A stretch of DNA of 64,000 bases from Sinosporangium siamense (GCF_016863435.1 NZ_BOOW01000007.1:248001-312000), one strand, 5' to 3'. Positions 40,668 through 50,453 are shown, numbered from the stretch's first letter. Notes: generated by a model from the sequence alone, not told the origin. Numbers and translations: made by a program.

Positions 40668-41945
40668 CTACCGAACCAGGATGAAGTCGGCGGCGGCGCG
40701 CGGTGCGCGGTCGCGCGGGGGAGCAGCGGGATGGCCGATGGCCACCGCGCCCATGGGATCGTAAGTGGAGGGCAGGTCCAGGACATCGCGTACGGTGTCC
40801 CGGCAGAACATCGTGGACGACACCCAGGCCGAGCCAAGCCCTTCGACGGCCAGTTGCACGAGGAAGTTCTGCACCCCGGCGCCGGTCGCGACGACGAACA
40901 TCTCCCGTTCGGCCTGATTGCGGCGCTCGTCGCGATAGGTGTGCGAGCCGTCCATCACCAGACAGGGCACCGCCAGGTATGGCGCACGCCGCAACACCTC
41001 ACCGCGTTTGACGCGGCGGGCGATCGACTCTTCGCTGAATCCGTCGCCCCGAAGGTCGGCGATCCAGGCCGCGAGCATGGCGTCGAGCAGTTTCTCCCGC
41101 GATTCGGCCGACTCCAGCAGCACGAAACGCCACGGTGTGGTGTGGTGCGGCGCCGGAGCCGCGATGGCGGCGTCCACGGCGCGGCGTACGGCGGCGCCGT
41201 CCACAGGTTCGTCGGAGAAGTCGCGGATGGTGCGCCTGGCGAACACGACGTCGCGCGAGCCGTACGCGAACAGGTCGTCGTCGGCGGTGCGCACGAGAGC
41301 GCGTGCGCCGGGCCCGTCGTCAGGTGTGACGAGGGTTGAGAGGCCGCTCACGACCGCGACCGGCACTCCGGACAGTTTGCCCTTCACCAGCTCGCCCGCC
41401 GCGGCGAGCTCGTCGGCGAGCGCAGTGATCGTGGCGCTCAGCGGGTTGCCGTGTTCGTCGCTCATTCCGCGGAAGTCCGCCATGACGGTGACACCGGCCG
41501 CGCCGATGGCGACGTCGGTGAGGCCCTCGCGCCACGGGCGGCCGAAGGTGTCGGAGACGACGACCCCGACGTTCTTGCCGAGCCGCTCACGGAGACCGGC
41601 GCGGATGGCGCGGGCGGAGGCGTCGGCGTCCTCGGGCAGGAGCAGCACGGTGCCGCGTTCGGTGTTGGAGGCGTCGACGCCGGCCGCCGCCATGACGAGG
41701 CCGTGCCGTGTCTGCGAGATCACCAGGTCGCCGCGGCGGGCGACCACGCGGACGGTCTCGTCGGCGATGGCCTGGGTGCGGTCGTCCGCCCGGCGCACCT
41801 GCCCTTCCGCCTTACTGACGATCTTGGAGGTGACCACCAGGATGTCGCCGTCGGCCAGGTCGGGTACGGCGGAGCCGATGATCGTGGCCAGGTCGTCGCC
41901 GGGGGCGATCTCGGGCAGCCCGGTCACAGGACGGATGGTGATCAT
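40668..41945 (-). CDS. fbiB: FbiB, F420-0:gamma-glutamyl ligase with nitroreductase domain
   Basis: A 425-residue bifunctional enzyme. Residues 1-235 are the CofE-like ligase ([46 protein letters not shown]), which adds glutamates to F420-0. Residues 240-425 form an FMN-binding nitroreductase-fold domain ([36 protein letters not shown]), which in mycobacterial FbiB reduces dehydro-F420-0. ATG 41945 overlaps the fbiA stop by four bases (ATGA), so translation is coupled. The end faces fbiC across a terminator. Confidence 0.96.
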   Translation of the reverse strand: MITIRPVTGLPEIAPGDDLATIIGSAVPDLADGDILVVTSKIVSKAEGQVRRADDRTQAIADETVRVVARRGDLVISQTRHGLVMAAAGVDASNTERGTVLLLPEDADASARAIRAGLRERLGKNVGVVVSDTFGRPWREGLTDVAIGAAGVTVMADFRGMSDEHGNPLSATITALADELAAAGELVKGKLSGVPVAVVSGLSTLVTPDDGPGARALVRTADDDLFAYGSRDVVFARRTIRDFSDEPVDGAAVRRAVDAAIAAPAPHHTTPWRFVLLESAESREKLLDAMLAAWIADLRGDGFSEESIARRVKRGEVLRRAPYLAVPCLVMDGSHTYRDERRNQAEREMFVVATGAGVQNFLVQLAVEGLGSAWVSSTMFCRDTVRDVLDLPSTYDPMGAVAIGHPAAPPRDRAPRAAADFILVR

Positions 41946-42880
41946 TGTGCGAGTTCTCCGGCTAGGTCGAGGGCGGCTTGGGCGAGGGCGGCGGTGGCGG
42001 CGGGGTCGCTCATGAGGACGGGGCGGACCTCGACCCGGACGCCGTCGAGGCGGGTGTCCCGGTCCTCCTCCGCGACGAGCCAGCCGTCGATCAGGGATGC
42101 TCCGTACAGCTCAAGCACGCCCTGCGCGGTGGCCGGCACGCCGACGGCGGCGAGGCAGGCGTCGGCCATGCCCCGCACGGGCGCGCCGCCGATGATGGGG
42201 GAGACGCCGACGACGACCTTGGCCTCCAGGGCCTGCCGGATGCCGGCGATCTGGAGGATCGTGCCGATGCTGACCACTGGGTTGGAGGGCGGCAGGATCA
42301 CGAGGTCGGCGCCGTGGATCGCCTCGAGCACGCCGGGGGCGGGCTTGGCGTCGGCGGCGCCGATCAGCGCGATCTCCTCGGCGGGTGCGGAGGCGCGCAT
42401 CCTCACCCACCACTCCTGGAAGTGGATCGCGCGCCGCCCGTGCTCGTCGGTGACCACCACGTGGGTCTCGGTGCGGTCGTCGCTCATGGGCAGCAGGCGC
42501 ACGCCGGGCTGCCAGCGTGTGCAGAGCGCCTCGGTGACCTGGGAGAGGGGGTAGCCCGCGTTCAGCATCTGGGTGCGCACGATGTGGGTGGCGAAGTCCC
42601 GGTCGCCGAGCCCGAACCACTGCGGCTCCATGCCGTAGGCGGCCAGCTCCTCTTTGACGACGTGGGTCTCCTTGGCGCGGCCCCAACCTTGGTTCTCGTC
42701 GATGCCGCCGCCGAGCGTGTACATGATCGTGTCGAGGTCGGGGCAGACGCGGAGGCCGAAGAGCGTGATGTCGTCACCGGTGTTGCCGATGACCGTGATC
42801 TCGGCGTCGGGGACGGCGGTGAGCAGGCCACGGAGGAAACGTGCGCCGCCGATTCCTCCGGCGAGGGACACAATGCGCAT
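41942..42880 (-). CDS. fbiA: FbiA, 2-phospho-L-lactate (phosphoenolpyruvyl) transferase
   Basis: A 312-residue CofD family enzyme that joins the activated three-carbon acid (from an LPPG/EPPG donor) to Fo, making F420-0 or its dehydro form. It starts [19 protein letters not shown], with the nucleotide-binding glycine loop, followed by [28 protein letters not shown] and [15 protein letters not shown]. Length matches the family. The frame is open for 80 more codons upstream, but similarity begins at ATG 42880. It is the first gene of the fbiA-fbiB operon, with a 355-base divergent region upstream. Confidence 0.96.
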   Translation of the reverse strand: MRIVSLAGGIGGARFLRGLLTAVPDAEITVIGNTGDDITLFGLRVCPDLDTIMYTLGGGIDENQGWGRAKETHVVKEELAAYGMEPQWFGLGDRDFATHIVRTQMLNAGYPLSQVTEALCTRWQPGVRLLPMSDDRTETHVVVTDEHGRRAIHFQEWWVRMRASAPAEEIALIGAADAKPAPGVLEAIHGADLVILPPSNPVVSIGTILQIAGIRQALEAKVVVGVSPIIGGAPVRGMADACLAAVGVPATAQGVLELYGASLIDGWLVAEEDRDTRLDGVRVEVRPVLMSDPAATAALAQAALDLAGELAQ

Positions 42881-43235
42881 GCCGCACAGTCTTCCATCCC
42901 GTCGTGGATCGTCTTCGTGAGGTGTGAGGAGGCGGGCGCTGGGTGTCGCGTTGTGCATGGCTGGCTGCGAAAATGTCGGTGAAATCCGATAAAAAGACGC
43001 ATCAAAGATCGAGCCTGCGCTTGAGCGGTAGGGCTTGATCGACTCTTGATGGCCAGTGCTGGTCATGGACGTCGGCCGAGGGTCGGGGGACTCGGAGCCT
43101 AACGGGGTGCATGCAGGCACTTGTTAGTACTTGGTGGTACTTGCCGGTAATGGTGATGTTCATAGGTGAGCCGACATGCAAGTCGGCTATGTGCTTAACT
43201 CGGCGTCGGCCACACGCAGATACTTGGGGGTTGTT
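42881..43235. promoter_or_regulatory. Divergent promoter region with perfect stem-loop
   Basis: This 355-base gap separates fbiA from the membrane protein gene. AGCCGAC at 43169-43175 and GTCGGCT at 43182-43188 form a perfect 7-base stem with a 6-base loop, 48 bases before the GTG at 43236. Near-repeats TTAGTACTTGG and TGGTACTTGCC lie at about 43123-43145. Promoters for both genes must be here, but I cannot place -10 boxes reliably. Confidence 0.4.
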
Positions 43236-45116
43236 GTGATCAGAGTCGACGCAGGCCGGCTGCGTGAACCGGCAGCGTGGATCACGCTGGCCGCAGCCGC
43301 AGCCCAGATCCTCGTGCACGTCGTGTCCCTGTTCTTCCTCGGGGCCCTGTCGTTCGCCGAACGCAGCGGCCTTTACTTCGGCGGCATCGCCGGACCGGTG
43401 AACACCGCTCTGATCGTGGGCGCAGTGGTCCTCGTGACCAGATTCGGCCCACCCACACCCAAGGGCGGTATGGTCCTCCTCGGCGCCGCGGGCTCGCTCG
43501 CGGCTTCCTTGGTCTTCGGGGCGCTGGCGTTCCTCGCCGGCCTCTTCGCCGGCGACGGGTTCGGCAGCCTCCTGGAGTTCGTTCTCACGCGGGCGCCGCA
43601 GCTCGCGCTGGTCGCGCTGGCCCTTCTCTATGTGCTGCCGATGGCCATGCCGGAGTCTGGCAAGGGCGGGCAGCAGGGCAAGCAGACTCCCTTCCCGGGG
43701 GCCCAGCAGGGTCCCGGCGGAGGCGCGCCCGGGGGGCCCGGTCCCGGTTTCGGCCAGGCCCCTCCGCCGTATGTCACTCCTCAGGGCCCGATTCCCGGGA
43801 CCGGCCACGGGCCGGTGCAGAAGCCGCTGGGCCAGACCGGAGCGAACCCGCCCGCGCCCGGCATGCCCGTGCCGCCGCCGCCCGGCGCACCCACCCCTCC
43901 GCGGCCGGCGCCGGGCGCCCCCGCCGCCGGTGCGCCTGCTCCCGGTGCGCCCGCGCCCGGCGCGCAGGCCGGGTGGCAGCCGCCCGCCGTTCCCGAGCCC
44001 TTCGGCAAGCAGCCGGGCGCCGACGCGCCGCCGTCCGGCGGCCCGTATCACACCGGCGCCCACCTGAGCGACGGCTCCTTCGACCAGCAGGCCGACGCGA
44101 CGCAGAACTACCGCTCGAGCGACGCCGGGCCCTCCGGCTACCGCGGGGGCGACACCGGCCCCGGAGGCCAGGGAACAGGGCCGGGACCGTCTCAGGCCGC
44201 GCCCTCCGGCTCCACTCCCTCGTCGCCGGGTGGAGGCGCCTTCCAGCCCTCCCAGCCGTCCTACGGCCAGTACGAGCCGCCGAAGCCGCTGCCTCCGGTG
44301 ACGCCGGCCAACCCCGACCCCTACGGGCAGCAGCCGACCGGGGTCTATCCGCTGCCGTCGGCCCCGGCCGCGCAGCCCGAGCGCTATTCGCAGGGGAGCG
44401 GGTCCTACCCGGCGCAGGACAGCCGTCCGGACAATCCCTACCCGTCCCCGGACGGCGGGCAGAACAACGCCTACACCCCGCGCGACTCCCGGCCGGACAT
44501 CTTCACGCCGCAGGACAGCCGTCCCGACCTGCCCGCGCCGGTCGACGGTCTCCCGTCGTATCCGTCCTACGGTCAGGGCGACATGTCGACCCCGCCGTTC
44601 GGGCAGGCCGCGCAGCAGACCGGAGGCTACGGTAACCAGCCGGACGTCTTCGACACAGGTCAGGGGCCGTACACCACGCCCTCCGTGTATGACTCCCCGC
44701 AAATCTCGACAAGTCAGCCCATCGCCGGATATCCCGCTCCGGACTACGGTCAGCTGCCGAATCCGTACCACGAGTCCAGCCCGGGGGATCCGCGCACGCA
44801 GCAACTCGCGCAGGCATATCAGCAGGCCGAGACCTATCAGCAGGCTCACGCCGGAACTATGCCTTCGATTCCCTATCCCGGGGATACGCCATCTGACGTG
44901 GGCTATCAGCCGTATAACGATGCGCTTGCCCCGCAACCGGGACAGCATCAGCAGCCTTCAAATCCCTCCACCCCGCAGCACGACTATGCGCAAAGCCAAG
45001 GTCAGCCCGTGCACCCGTCGGCCGAGGCGACGGTGCGGTTCGACCCGAGTGCCTATCGGGGTGACGCACTAAACAATCCTTCCCGTCCTTCGACGAGTCC
45101 GGATCAGTCCGGCTAA
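43236..45116 (+). CDS. Membrane protein with four helices and long Pro/Gly/Gln-rich tail
   Basis: A 626-residue protein with four transmembrane helices in the first 137 residues (WITLAAAAAQILVHVV, GGIAGPVNTALIVGAVVL, GSLAASLVFGALAFLAGLF, LALVALALLYVLPMA). The remaining ~480 residues are low-complexity: PAPGAPAAGAPAPGAP repeats, then Tyr/Gln/Ser/Pro-rich sequence with repeated DSRPD motifs (PAQDSRPDN, PRDSRPDI, PQDSRPDL). The tail could be an interaction platform in the cytoplasm. I do not recognise a family. GTG 43236 with a G-run six bases upstream is the start; the frame is open from 43176. It lies between fbiA and whiB on the whiB strand. Confidence 0.75.
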   Translation: MIRVDAGRLREPAAWITLAAAAAQILVHVVSLFFLGALSFAERSGLYFGGIAGPVNTALIVGAVVLVTRFGPPTPKGGMVLLGAAGSLAASLVFGALAFLAGLFAGDGFGSLLEFVLTRAPQLALVALALLYVLPMAMPESGKGGQQGKQTPFPGAQQGPGGGAPGGPGPGFGQAPPPYVTPQGPIPGTGHGPVQKPLGQTGANPPAPGMPVPPPPGAPTPPRPAPGAPAAGAPAPGAPAPGAQAGWQPPAVPEPFGKQPGADAPPSGGPYHTGAHLSDGSFDQQADATQNYRSSDAGPSGYRGGDTGPGGQGTGPGPSQAAPSGSTPSSPGGGAFQPSQPSYGQYEPPKPLPPVTPANPDPYGQQPTGVYPLPSAPAAQPERYSQGSGSYPAQDSRPDNPYPSPDGGQNNAYTPRDSRPDIFTPQDSRPDLPAPVDGLPSYPSYGQGDMSTPPFGQAAQQTGGYGNQPDVFDTGQGPYTTPSVYDSPQISTSQPIAGYPAPDYGQLPNPYHESSPGDPRTQQLAQAYQQAETYQQAHAGTMPSIPYPGDTPSDVGYQPYNDALAPQPGQHQQPSNPSTPQHDYAQSQGQPVHPSAEATVRFDPSAYRGDALNNPSRPSTSPDQSG

Positions 45117-45376
45117 CGGGACGACACCCCTCGATCCATCGGCGATCCACGCCTCTGACGAACCGCGCCGGTAATGGCCGCGCAATCACAGGGTAGAGAG
45201 AAGGTGTCACCTGGTCAGGCCCAGAACATGGGCTGCTACGTTTCCGTCCGCTGAACCTGCGGAACTCGGCGGGACACCGCTGCGCGTGGGCCGTGCAACC
45301 CGCCCATCGCGAGCACACGGCTTTGAACCGGGGCGAGCTGGTCTTTCCCCGGGATACCGGCATGCCGCTTGACTCC

Positions 45377-45409
45377 ACACGTTGGACACGCGTGTAATTA
45401 CAGACGTGT
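45377..45409 (+). promoter_or_regulatory. Cluster of ACACG half-sites upstream of whiB
   Basis: ACACG occurs at 45377 and 45386 and its complement CGTGT at 45391 and 45405, the middle two forming the palindrome ACACGCGTGT. The cluster also contains GACAC (45385-45389), the word recognised by WhiA in Streptomyces. It is the only notable feature I see in the 372-base gap 45117-45488. Confidence 0.4.
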
Positions 45410-45488
45410 TGTTACGCCTTCCAAAGGGTGGGTATGAGGAGGGCGATCATGGGGGGCTCCATCGCGGGCGGGCGGCAGGGAGGTGTGC

Positions 45489-45746
45489 ATGACCGAACCG
45501 GTCATCGCACAGGCGCTCAGCGCTGAAGATCTGGGCTGGCAGGAGCGTGCCTTGTGCGCGCAGACCGACCCGGAGGCGTTCTTCCCCGAAAAGGGTGGCT
45601 CCACACGAGAGGCCAAGAAGGTCTGTCGATCTTGCGAAGTGCGTGCCGAGTGTCTGGAATACGCGCTTGAGCACGACGAGCGGTTTGGCATCTGGGGTGG
45701 GCTGTCCGAGCGGGAGCGTCGAAGGCTCAAGCGCCAGGCAGGTTAG
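45489..45746 (+). CDS. whiB: WhiB family iron-sulfur regulator (WhiB/WhmD type)
   Basis: An 85-residue Wbl protein. Four cysteines (Cys23, 46, 49, 55) in the C-xn-C-x2-C-x5-C spacing bind a [4Fe-4S] cluster. The FGIWGG turn and the basic ERERRRLKR tail follow. The sequence from WQERALCAQTDPEAFFPEK to the end is nearly the canonical WhiB2/WhmD sequence, and the position between fbiAB and the DUF3499/PMM block matches that orthologue. In Streptomyces this protein works with WhiA to trigger sporulation septation; in mycobacteria it affects division. ATG 45489 has GGGAGGTG five bases upstream. A strong terminator follows the gene. Confidence 0.95.
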   Translation: MTEPVIAQALSAEDLGWQERALCAQTDPEAFFPEKGGSTREAKKVCRSCEVRAECLEYALEHDERFGIWGGLSERERRRLKRQAG

Positions 45747-45836
45747 TAAGCAAGATCATTTAAGAAGATTGATCAAGGAAAATAAGAAATCTCGGACAAC
45801 CGGGATATGACAGATAAGCGGGCATGTTTCTCGCAA

Positions 45837-45875
45837 ACGGCCACACAGTTGTGATCTTCACGGCTGTGTGGCCGT
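45837..45875 (+). terminator. Intrinsic terminator after whiB
   Basis: ACGGCCACACAG at 45837-45848 pairs perfectly with CTGTGTGGCCGT at 45864-45875, and a CTCTTTT tract follows. It closes the whiB transcript about 90 bases after its stop. Confidence 0.88.
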
Positions 45876-45966
45876 CTCTTTTCCGGGCATCCGTGATCGC
45901 TCGCGCCTGGGCTGTATGGTGAGTGCGGCATTCTGCGGAGACTGCGCTACCCCCCGAAAGCAGCCC

Positions 45967-48900
45967 ATGTCGTCCACTGTCTTCTCGTCGTCCTCCCCTG
46001 CTCGGTCGATCTTCGGGATCACGCCCGGTTCTGCTCCCCGCCTCCTGGTCACAGCCATCGTCGTCGCCCACGACGGCGCGCGCTGGCTCGGCGACACGCT
46101 GCGGGCGCTGTCCGCGCAGTCCAGGGCGGTCGACCGCGTCATCGGGATCGACAACGGCAGCCGCGACGGCAGCGGCACCCTGCTCGCCGAGGCGTTCGGC
46201 CCGGCCAGTGTGCTGACCTATCCGCGCTCCACCGGCTTCGGATCCGCCGTGGCGCAGGCGTTGCGCAAGTTGCCCGCGGCGACGGCCGGCCAGGAGTGGA
46301 TCTGGCTGCTGCACGACGACTGCGCCCCCGACCAGCACGCCCTGCGCGAATTGCTGCGCGCGGCGAGCGACGAACCCGGCGCCGCCGTGCTCGGCCCGAA
46401 GCTCCGCGACCACCTCGACCGGGGGCTTCTGCTGGAGGCCGGCGTCACGGTCAACCGCACCGGGCGGCGGGACACCGGGCTCGAACCTCGCGAATACGAT
46501 CAGGGGCAGCACGACGGACTGCGGGACGTGCTCTCGGTGTCCACCGCCGGCATGCTGGTGCGCAGGGATGTTTGGGATGAGATCGGTGGTTTTGATCCGG
46601 GGCTGCCGCTTTTCCGGGACGACCTCGACTTCTGCTGGCGGGTCCGCAACGCGGGCCACCGGGTCATCACCGTCACCGACGCCGTGGCCTGGCACGCCGA
46701 GGCGTCCGCGCGCCGCCGCCGACCGCCGGCGGCCAGCGACCACCACCCCCGGCGGCTCGACCGGCGCAACGCGATGTTCGTGGTCGTGGTCAACCTGCCC
46801 TTCCTCGCGATGTTGCGGGCCCTGGTCCGCAACTCCCTCGGCTCGGTCGTGCGCACCGCGGTGTTCCTGCTGGCCAAGCAGCCCGCGAGTGCCCTCGACG
46901 AGATAAGCGCACTCGGCTCGGTGCTGCTGCACCCCATGCGCATCCGGCGCGGCAGGCGGCGAAGACGCGCCGGCCGCAAGGAGCACTACCCCGAGGTCAA
47001 ACACCTGCTCACCCCGCCCGGAGCGGGATGGCGGCGCTTCGCCGACATGGTCCAAGCCTTCGTTTCCGGCGAGGGACCGGTCGACTCCCCCGGCCGGCAC
47101 CACGCCGGCGCCGTCCGCGCGGTCACGGGGGAGGAGCCCGGCGAGGAGCTGCTCGCCGACTCCGGTGTGTTCCGGCGGACCTTCGCCAGTGCGGGTGTGC
47201 TGCTGACCTTTCTGCTCGTCGCCGTGACGCTGATCGCCGCCCGCCACCTCCTGGGCGGCGGGGCACTCGGCGGCGGGGCACTCGTGCCGGTGGTCGGGAG
47301 CGCCGCCGACCTGTGGCGTGTCTACATCGAGGACCACCACGACATCGGTCTCGGCACCGACGCGTGGGCTCCGCCGTACATCGCGGTGGTGGCAGGGGTG
47401 GCGGCGTTGTTCTTCGGCGAGGTGCAGACGGCGGTCGCGGTTCTCCTGGTGGGATGTGTCCCGCTCGCCGGTGTCTCCGCCTATCTCGCGACACGTGCGC
47501 TGGTGCCCTCGCGTTATGCGAGGTTCTGGCTCGCCGCGACCTACGCGCTGCTGCCGGTCGGCACCGGCGCGGTCGCGGCCGGGCGACTTGGCACGGCTGT
47601 GGTGCTGATCCTGCTGCCGGTTTACGTCGGGCTCGGTCCCGCGTTGCTCGCGAGGGACCGCCGCAGGTCGCGGCGTGCGGCGTGGGGGTTCGGCCTCGCT
47701 CTGGCGGTGGGCACCGCGTTCGTGCCGTTGGTCTACGCGCTGGTCGCGGTGTTGTGTGTGCTCGCCGCGGTGGCGTTCGGCGGGGTGCGTCCGGCGGTGG
47801 GGGAGGCGGTGAGCATTGTGCTGATCGTGCCCGCCGTGCTCCTGCTCCCGTGGCTGATCGACCTTGTCGAGCAGCCGGGGAGATTCCTCCTCGAAGTCGG
47901 CCTGCACCGGGCGGATCTCGTCGCGCCCCGGCTGCCCGCCGAGTCGCTGGTCGGGCTCAGTCCCGGCGGGCCCGGCCTGCCGCCGTGGTGGGTCACCGCC
48001 GGGCTCATCGCATCCGCGTTGGCGGCGCTGCTCATGCGGCGGCAACGGATGATCGTCGCGATCGGGTGGGGCGTGACGCTTTTCGGATTGCTTGTCGCGA
48101 TCCTGGTGAGCCGGGTCAACGTCGTCGGACTGAACGGGGGCGTCCCCGCCCCCGCTTGGCCCGGCGTGCCCCTCGCCCTCGCCGCCATGGGCATGCTCAT
48201 GCTGGCTGCGCTCACCTCCCACCGCATCACCGAACTCCGCAGAGCCGGAAAACTCCGGAAGATCGCCGCGTTCCTCACGGTCGTGGTGGCATATTCCACA
48301 CCTCTGCTCGCCGCGGGATATTGGATGGTCAAGGGGGTGACCGGCCCCTTGCGCAGTGACATGCCCGCCCCCCTCCCGCCGGTCGTCACCTCGGAGGCCG
48401 CGCCCGGCGACCGGGTCCTGATGATCCGCCCCGCGCAGGGGAGCGCCGCCCTGACCTACACCGTGCTCCCTGGACGCGCCCCGCTGCTCGGCGAGCTCGA
48501 CGTGCCCGTGCCCGGACGCGGTGAACACGACCGGTTCCTCTGGGCGGCGAGCGGGTTGCTGGCCGGGAGGGGCGATCACGACATGGCCACGCTGGCGGCC
48601 TTCGGCGTACGTTTCGTGGTGCTCGCGGCGCCGATCGACCCCGCGACGGTCCGCGTCCTCGACGCCCAGCCCACCCTGGTCAGGAAGACCCTGGGGGCGG
48701 ACGCCGCCGTCTGGCGGTCCCTGCTGCAGCCGCACCCGCCGCCCGCCCGGCCCGACGACGGCGGCGGGCCGCACCGCTGGTGGCTCTGGGGGCAGGGCGC
48801 GCTCCTGGTCGTCGCCCTGGTGCTCGCCGCGCCCGGTGCTCGCGGCGAGCGCGAAAGCCTCGTGCCGGGCAGCGAGGCCCCTCACGCGGCGGCGGCCGAT

Positions 48901-48972
48901 GCCGGCCCGCCGCCGCTCCGGGCCGCGGGCAGGAGACGCCGGGCCGGGCGCGCGAAGGCGATCCGCCGGTGA
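45967..48972 (+). CDS. Large membrane glycosyltransferase family 2 protein
   Basis: A protein of about 1001 residues with an N-terminal GT-A domain and a large membrane region. The catalytic part has VTAIVVAHDGARWL, IGIDNGSRDGS, the metal motif LLHDDCAPD, GMLVRRDVWDEIGGFD and FRDDLDFCWRVRNAG. About 12-14 helices follow from residue 390, then a short soluble tail. Similar proteins sit beside whiB in Streptomyces and other actinomycetes; the glycan is unknown. ATG 45967 is chosen, but its ribosome site is weak and ATG 45916 is possible. The stop overlaps the next start (GTGA), so it is coupled to the DUF5719 gene. Confidence 0.88.
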   Translation: MSSTVFSSSSPARSIFGITPGSAPRLLVTAIVVAHDGARWLGDTLRALSAQSRAVDRVIGIDNGSRDGSGTLLAEAFGPASVLTYPRSTGFGSAVAQALRKLPAATAGQEWIWLLHDDCAPDQHALRELLRAASDEPGAAVLGPKLRDHLDRGLLLEAGVTVNRTGRRDTGLEPREYDQGQHDGLRDVLSVSTAGMLVRRDVWDEIGGFDPGLPLFRDDLDFCWRVRNAGHRVITVTDAVAWHAEASARRRRPPAASDHHPRRLDRRNAMFVVVVNLPFLAMLRALVRNSLGSVVRTAVFLLAKQPASALDEISALGSVLLHPMRIRRGRRRRRAGRKEHYPEVKHLLTPPGAGWRRFADMVQAFVSGEGPVDSPGRHHAGAVRAVTGEEPGEELLADSGVFRRTFASAGVLLTFLLVAVTLIAARHLLGGGALGGGALVPVVGSAADLWRVYIEDHHDIGLGTDAWAPPYIAVVAGVAALFFGEVQTAVAVLLVGCVPLAGVSAYLATRALVPSRYARFWLAATYALLPVGTGAVAAGRLGTAVVLILLPVYVGLGPALLARDRRRSRRAAWGFGLALAVGTAFVPLVYALVAVLCVLAAVAFGGVRPAVGEAVSIVLIVPAVLLLPWLIDLVEQPGRFLLEVGLHRADLVAPRLPAESLVGLSPGGPGLPPWWVTAGLIASALAALLMRRQRMIVAIGWGVTLFGLLVAILVSRVNVVGLNGGVPAPAWPGVPLALAAMGMLMLAALTSHRITELRRAGKLRKIAAFLTVVVAYSTPLLAAGYWMVKGVTGPLRSDMPAPLPPVVTSEAAPGDRVLMIRPAQGSAALTYTVLPGRAPLLGELDVPVPGRGEHDRFLWAASGLLAGRGDHDMATLAAFGVRFVVLAAPIDPATVRVLDAQPTLVRKTLGADAAVWRSLLQPHPPPARPDDGGGPHRWWLWGQGALLVVALVLAAPGARGERESLVPGSEAPHAAAADAGPPPLRAAGRRRRAGRAKAIRR

Positions 48973-50444
48973 AGAGTCTCGTCGAAAACCGCTTCGGCCT
49001 CCTCGCACTCGTGCTGGTCGCCCTGCTCGCGATGTACGGCGTCGCCTACGTGACCCGCCCCGCGCACACGGCGGGAGGCGTCGCGGCCCTGCCGCCCTCC
49101 ACACAGGTGCCGGTCGACACGGTCACCACGGTCTGCCCGGCGCCCTCGGGCGAGACGGTCAGCGTGGTCGTGCCCGTGGCGGTCGGCGAGGCCGTGGTGG
49201 GCTCGCCCACCACGATCCCGGCCCAAGGGGTGAGCGGCGTGACCGTCGCCGAGTTCCGCAAGGAAGGCGACCCCCTCGCGATCCTCGACCGGCACGGCCA
49301 GGTGTGGCACGAGGCCGTCGAGACGGACGCCCCCCTCAAGATCTTCGGCACCGGGGAGATGGCCGGACTCGAATCCGCGTACACCTCGATCGAGACGAAG
49401 GGCAAACGCCGCGGCCTGTCCGCCACACGCTGCGCCGACCCCGTGCCCACCACGTGGATGATCGGCCCCGGCCCCGCGGCCGCCGCCGTCACGCTGCACC
49501 TGAGCAACCCCGGCACCACGCCGGTCACCGCCGAGATCCTGGTCTATTCGGGGGAGGGGCCGGTCTACGGCGAGACCGACAATGTCGTCACGCTCCAGCC
49601 CGGCGAGAACCACAGGATCGACGTGGCCGAGTTCGCCCCCTCCGCGCTCGTCCTCGCCCTGGAGGTGCGGGCGAGCGGCGGGCGGGTGGCCGCGATGGCG
49701 GAGGCCGTGCTGCACAAGAACCGCGGGGTGGACTGGATGCCCCACGCCGCCGCGCCCGCGACCCGCGTGGTCGTGCCCGGTGTCCCCGGCGGGGGAGGCG
49801 GGAGGGAACTTCTCGTGGCCGCGCCCGGGCAGAGCGCCACGCAGGTCGAGGTGAAGACCCTCACCGAGGACGGACTCCAGGCCGTCAGCGGCCGTGAGGT
49901 GCTGGATGTGCCCGCAGGGTCGGTGGCGACGATGGAGCTGTCCGGCGGTCTCGGCACCAAACCGGGCGCCGTGGTGATCACCTCGCGGGTCCCGGTCGTG
50001 GCGGGCGTCGTGGCAGCCGGCACGGGGTCGAAGAAGGACACGGCCTTGACGGCGGGAGCCCTCCCCATCGATCTCGGAAGCGTCGTCGCCGACAACCGGA
50101 CCGAGGGGAAGCAGAGTTCTCACCTCGTGCTCTCGGCGCCGCAGACGGAGGGGCGGGTGTTGCTCCAGATGGCGCCGAGGGAAGGGGCTCCCTCCGATCC
50201 GGTCGAGGTCCGGATTCCGGCGGCACGCACCGTGAACATCGAACTCCCGCACGAAAAGGGCGCCTCCAGCCCGTTCGCCGTGGTCGTCACACCCCTGTCC
50301 GGCTCAGGACCGGTCTACGGCGGCCGGATCCTGGAGGACCGGGGCGCAGCCGGCCTCATGTTGTCAGTGCAGCCACTCGCGGCCGCCCGGTCCTGGACCC
50401 TGGTGCCTTCACTCACCGAGTCCACGGCCACGGTCATGCCGTGA
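48969..50444 (+). CDS. DUF5719 family exported protein
   Basis: A 491-residue protein anchored by one N-terminal helix (about residues 9-30, LLALVLVALLAMYGVAYV). The rest is extracytoplasmic and beta-rich, with segments such as VTLHLSNPGTTPVTAEILVY and NHRIDVAEFAP that look like repeated immunoglobulin-like or beta-sandwich units. Two Cys (TTVCPAP and ATRCADP) may form a disulfide. This matches the DUF5719 proteins that accompany the large glycosyltransferase near whiB. The GTG start at 48969 lies inside the stop of the preceding gene. It probably works with that glycosyltransferase outside the cell membrane. Confidence 0.85.
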   Translation: MKSLVENRFGLLALVLVALLAMYGVAYVTRPAHTAGGVAALPPSTQVPVDTVTTVCPAPSGETVSVVVPVAVGEAVVGSPTTIPAQGVSGVTVAEFRKEGDPLAILDRHGQVWHEAVETDAPLKIFGTGEMAGLESAYTSIETKGKRRGLSATRCADPVPTTWMIGPGPAAAAVTLHLSNPGTTPVTAEILVYSGEGPVYGETDNVVTLQPGENHRIDVAEFAPSALVLALEVRASGGRVAAMAEAVLHKNRGVDWMPHAAAPATRVVVPGVPGGGGGRELLVAAPGQSATQVEVKTLTEDGLQAVSGREVLDVPAGSVATMELSGGLGTKPGAVVITSRVPVVAGVVAAGTGSKKDTALTAGALPIDLGSVVADNRTEGKQSSHLVLSAPQTEGRVLLQMAPREGAPSDPVEVRIPAARTVNIELPHEKGASSPFAVVVTPLSGSGPVYGGRILEDRGAAGLMLSVQPLAAARSWTLVPSLTESTATVMP

Positions 50445-50453
50445 GGTGCGTCT

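Noticed and set aside
43002-44948. 648-codon minus-strand frame
   Set aside because: Antisense to the four-helix membrane protein and its tail; composition is Arg/Gly-rich without domains.
45760-49104. 1114-codon minus-strand frame
   Set aside because: Fully antisense to the large glycosyltransferase, whose GT-A motifs are unmistakable; it also crosses the whiB terminator.
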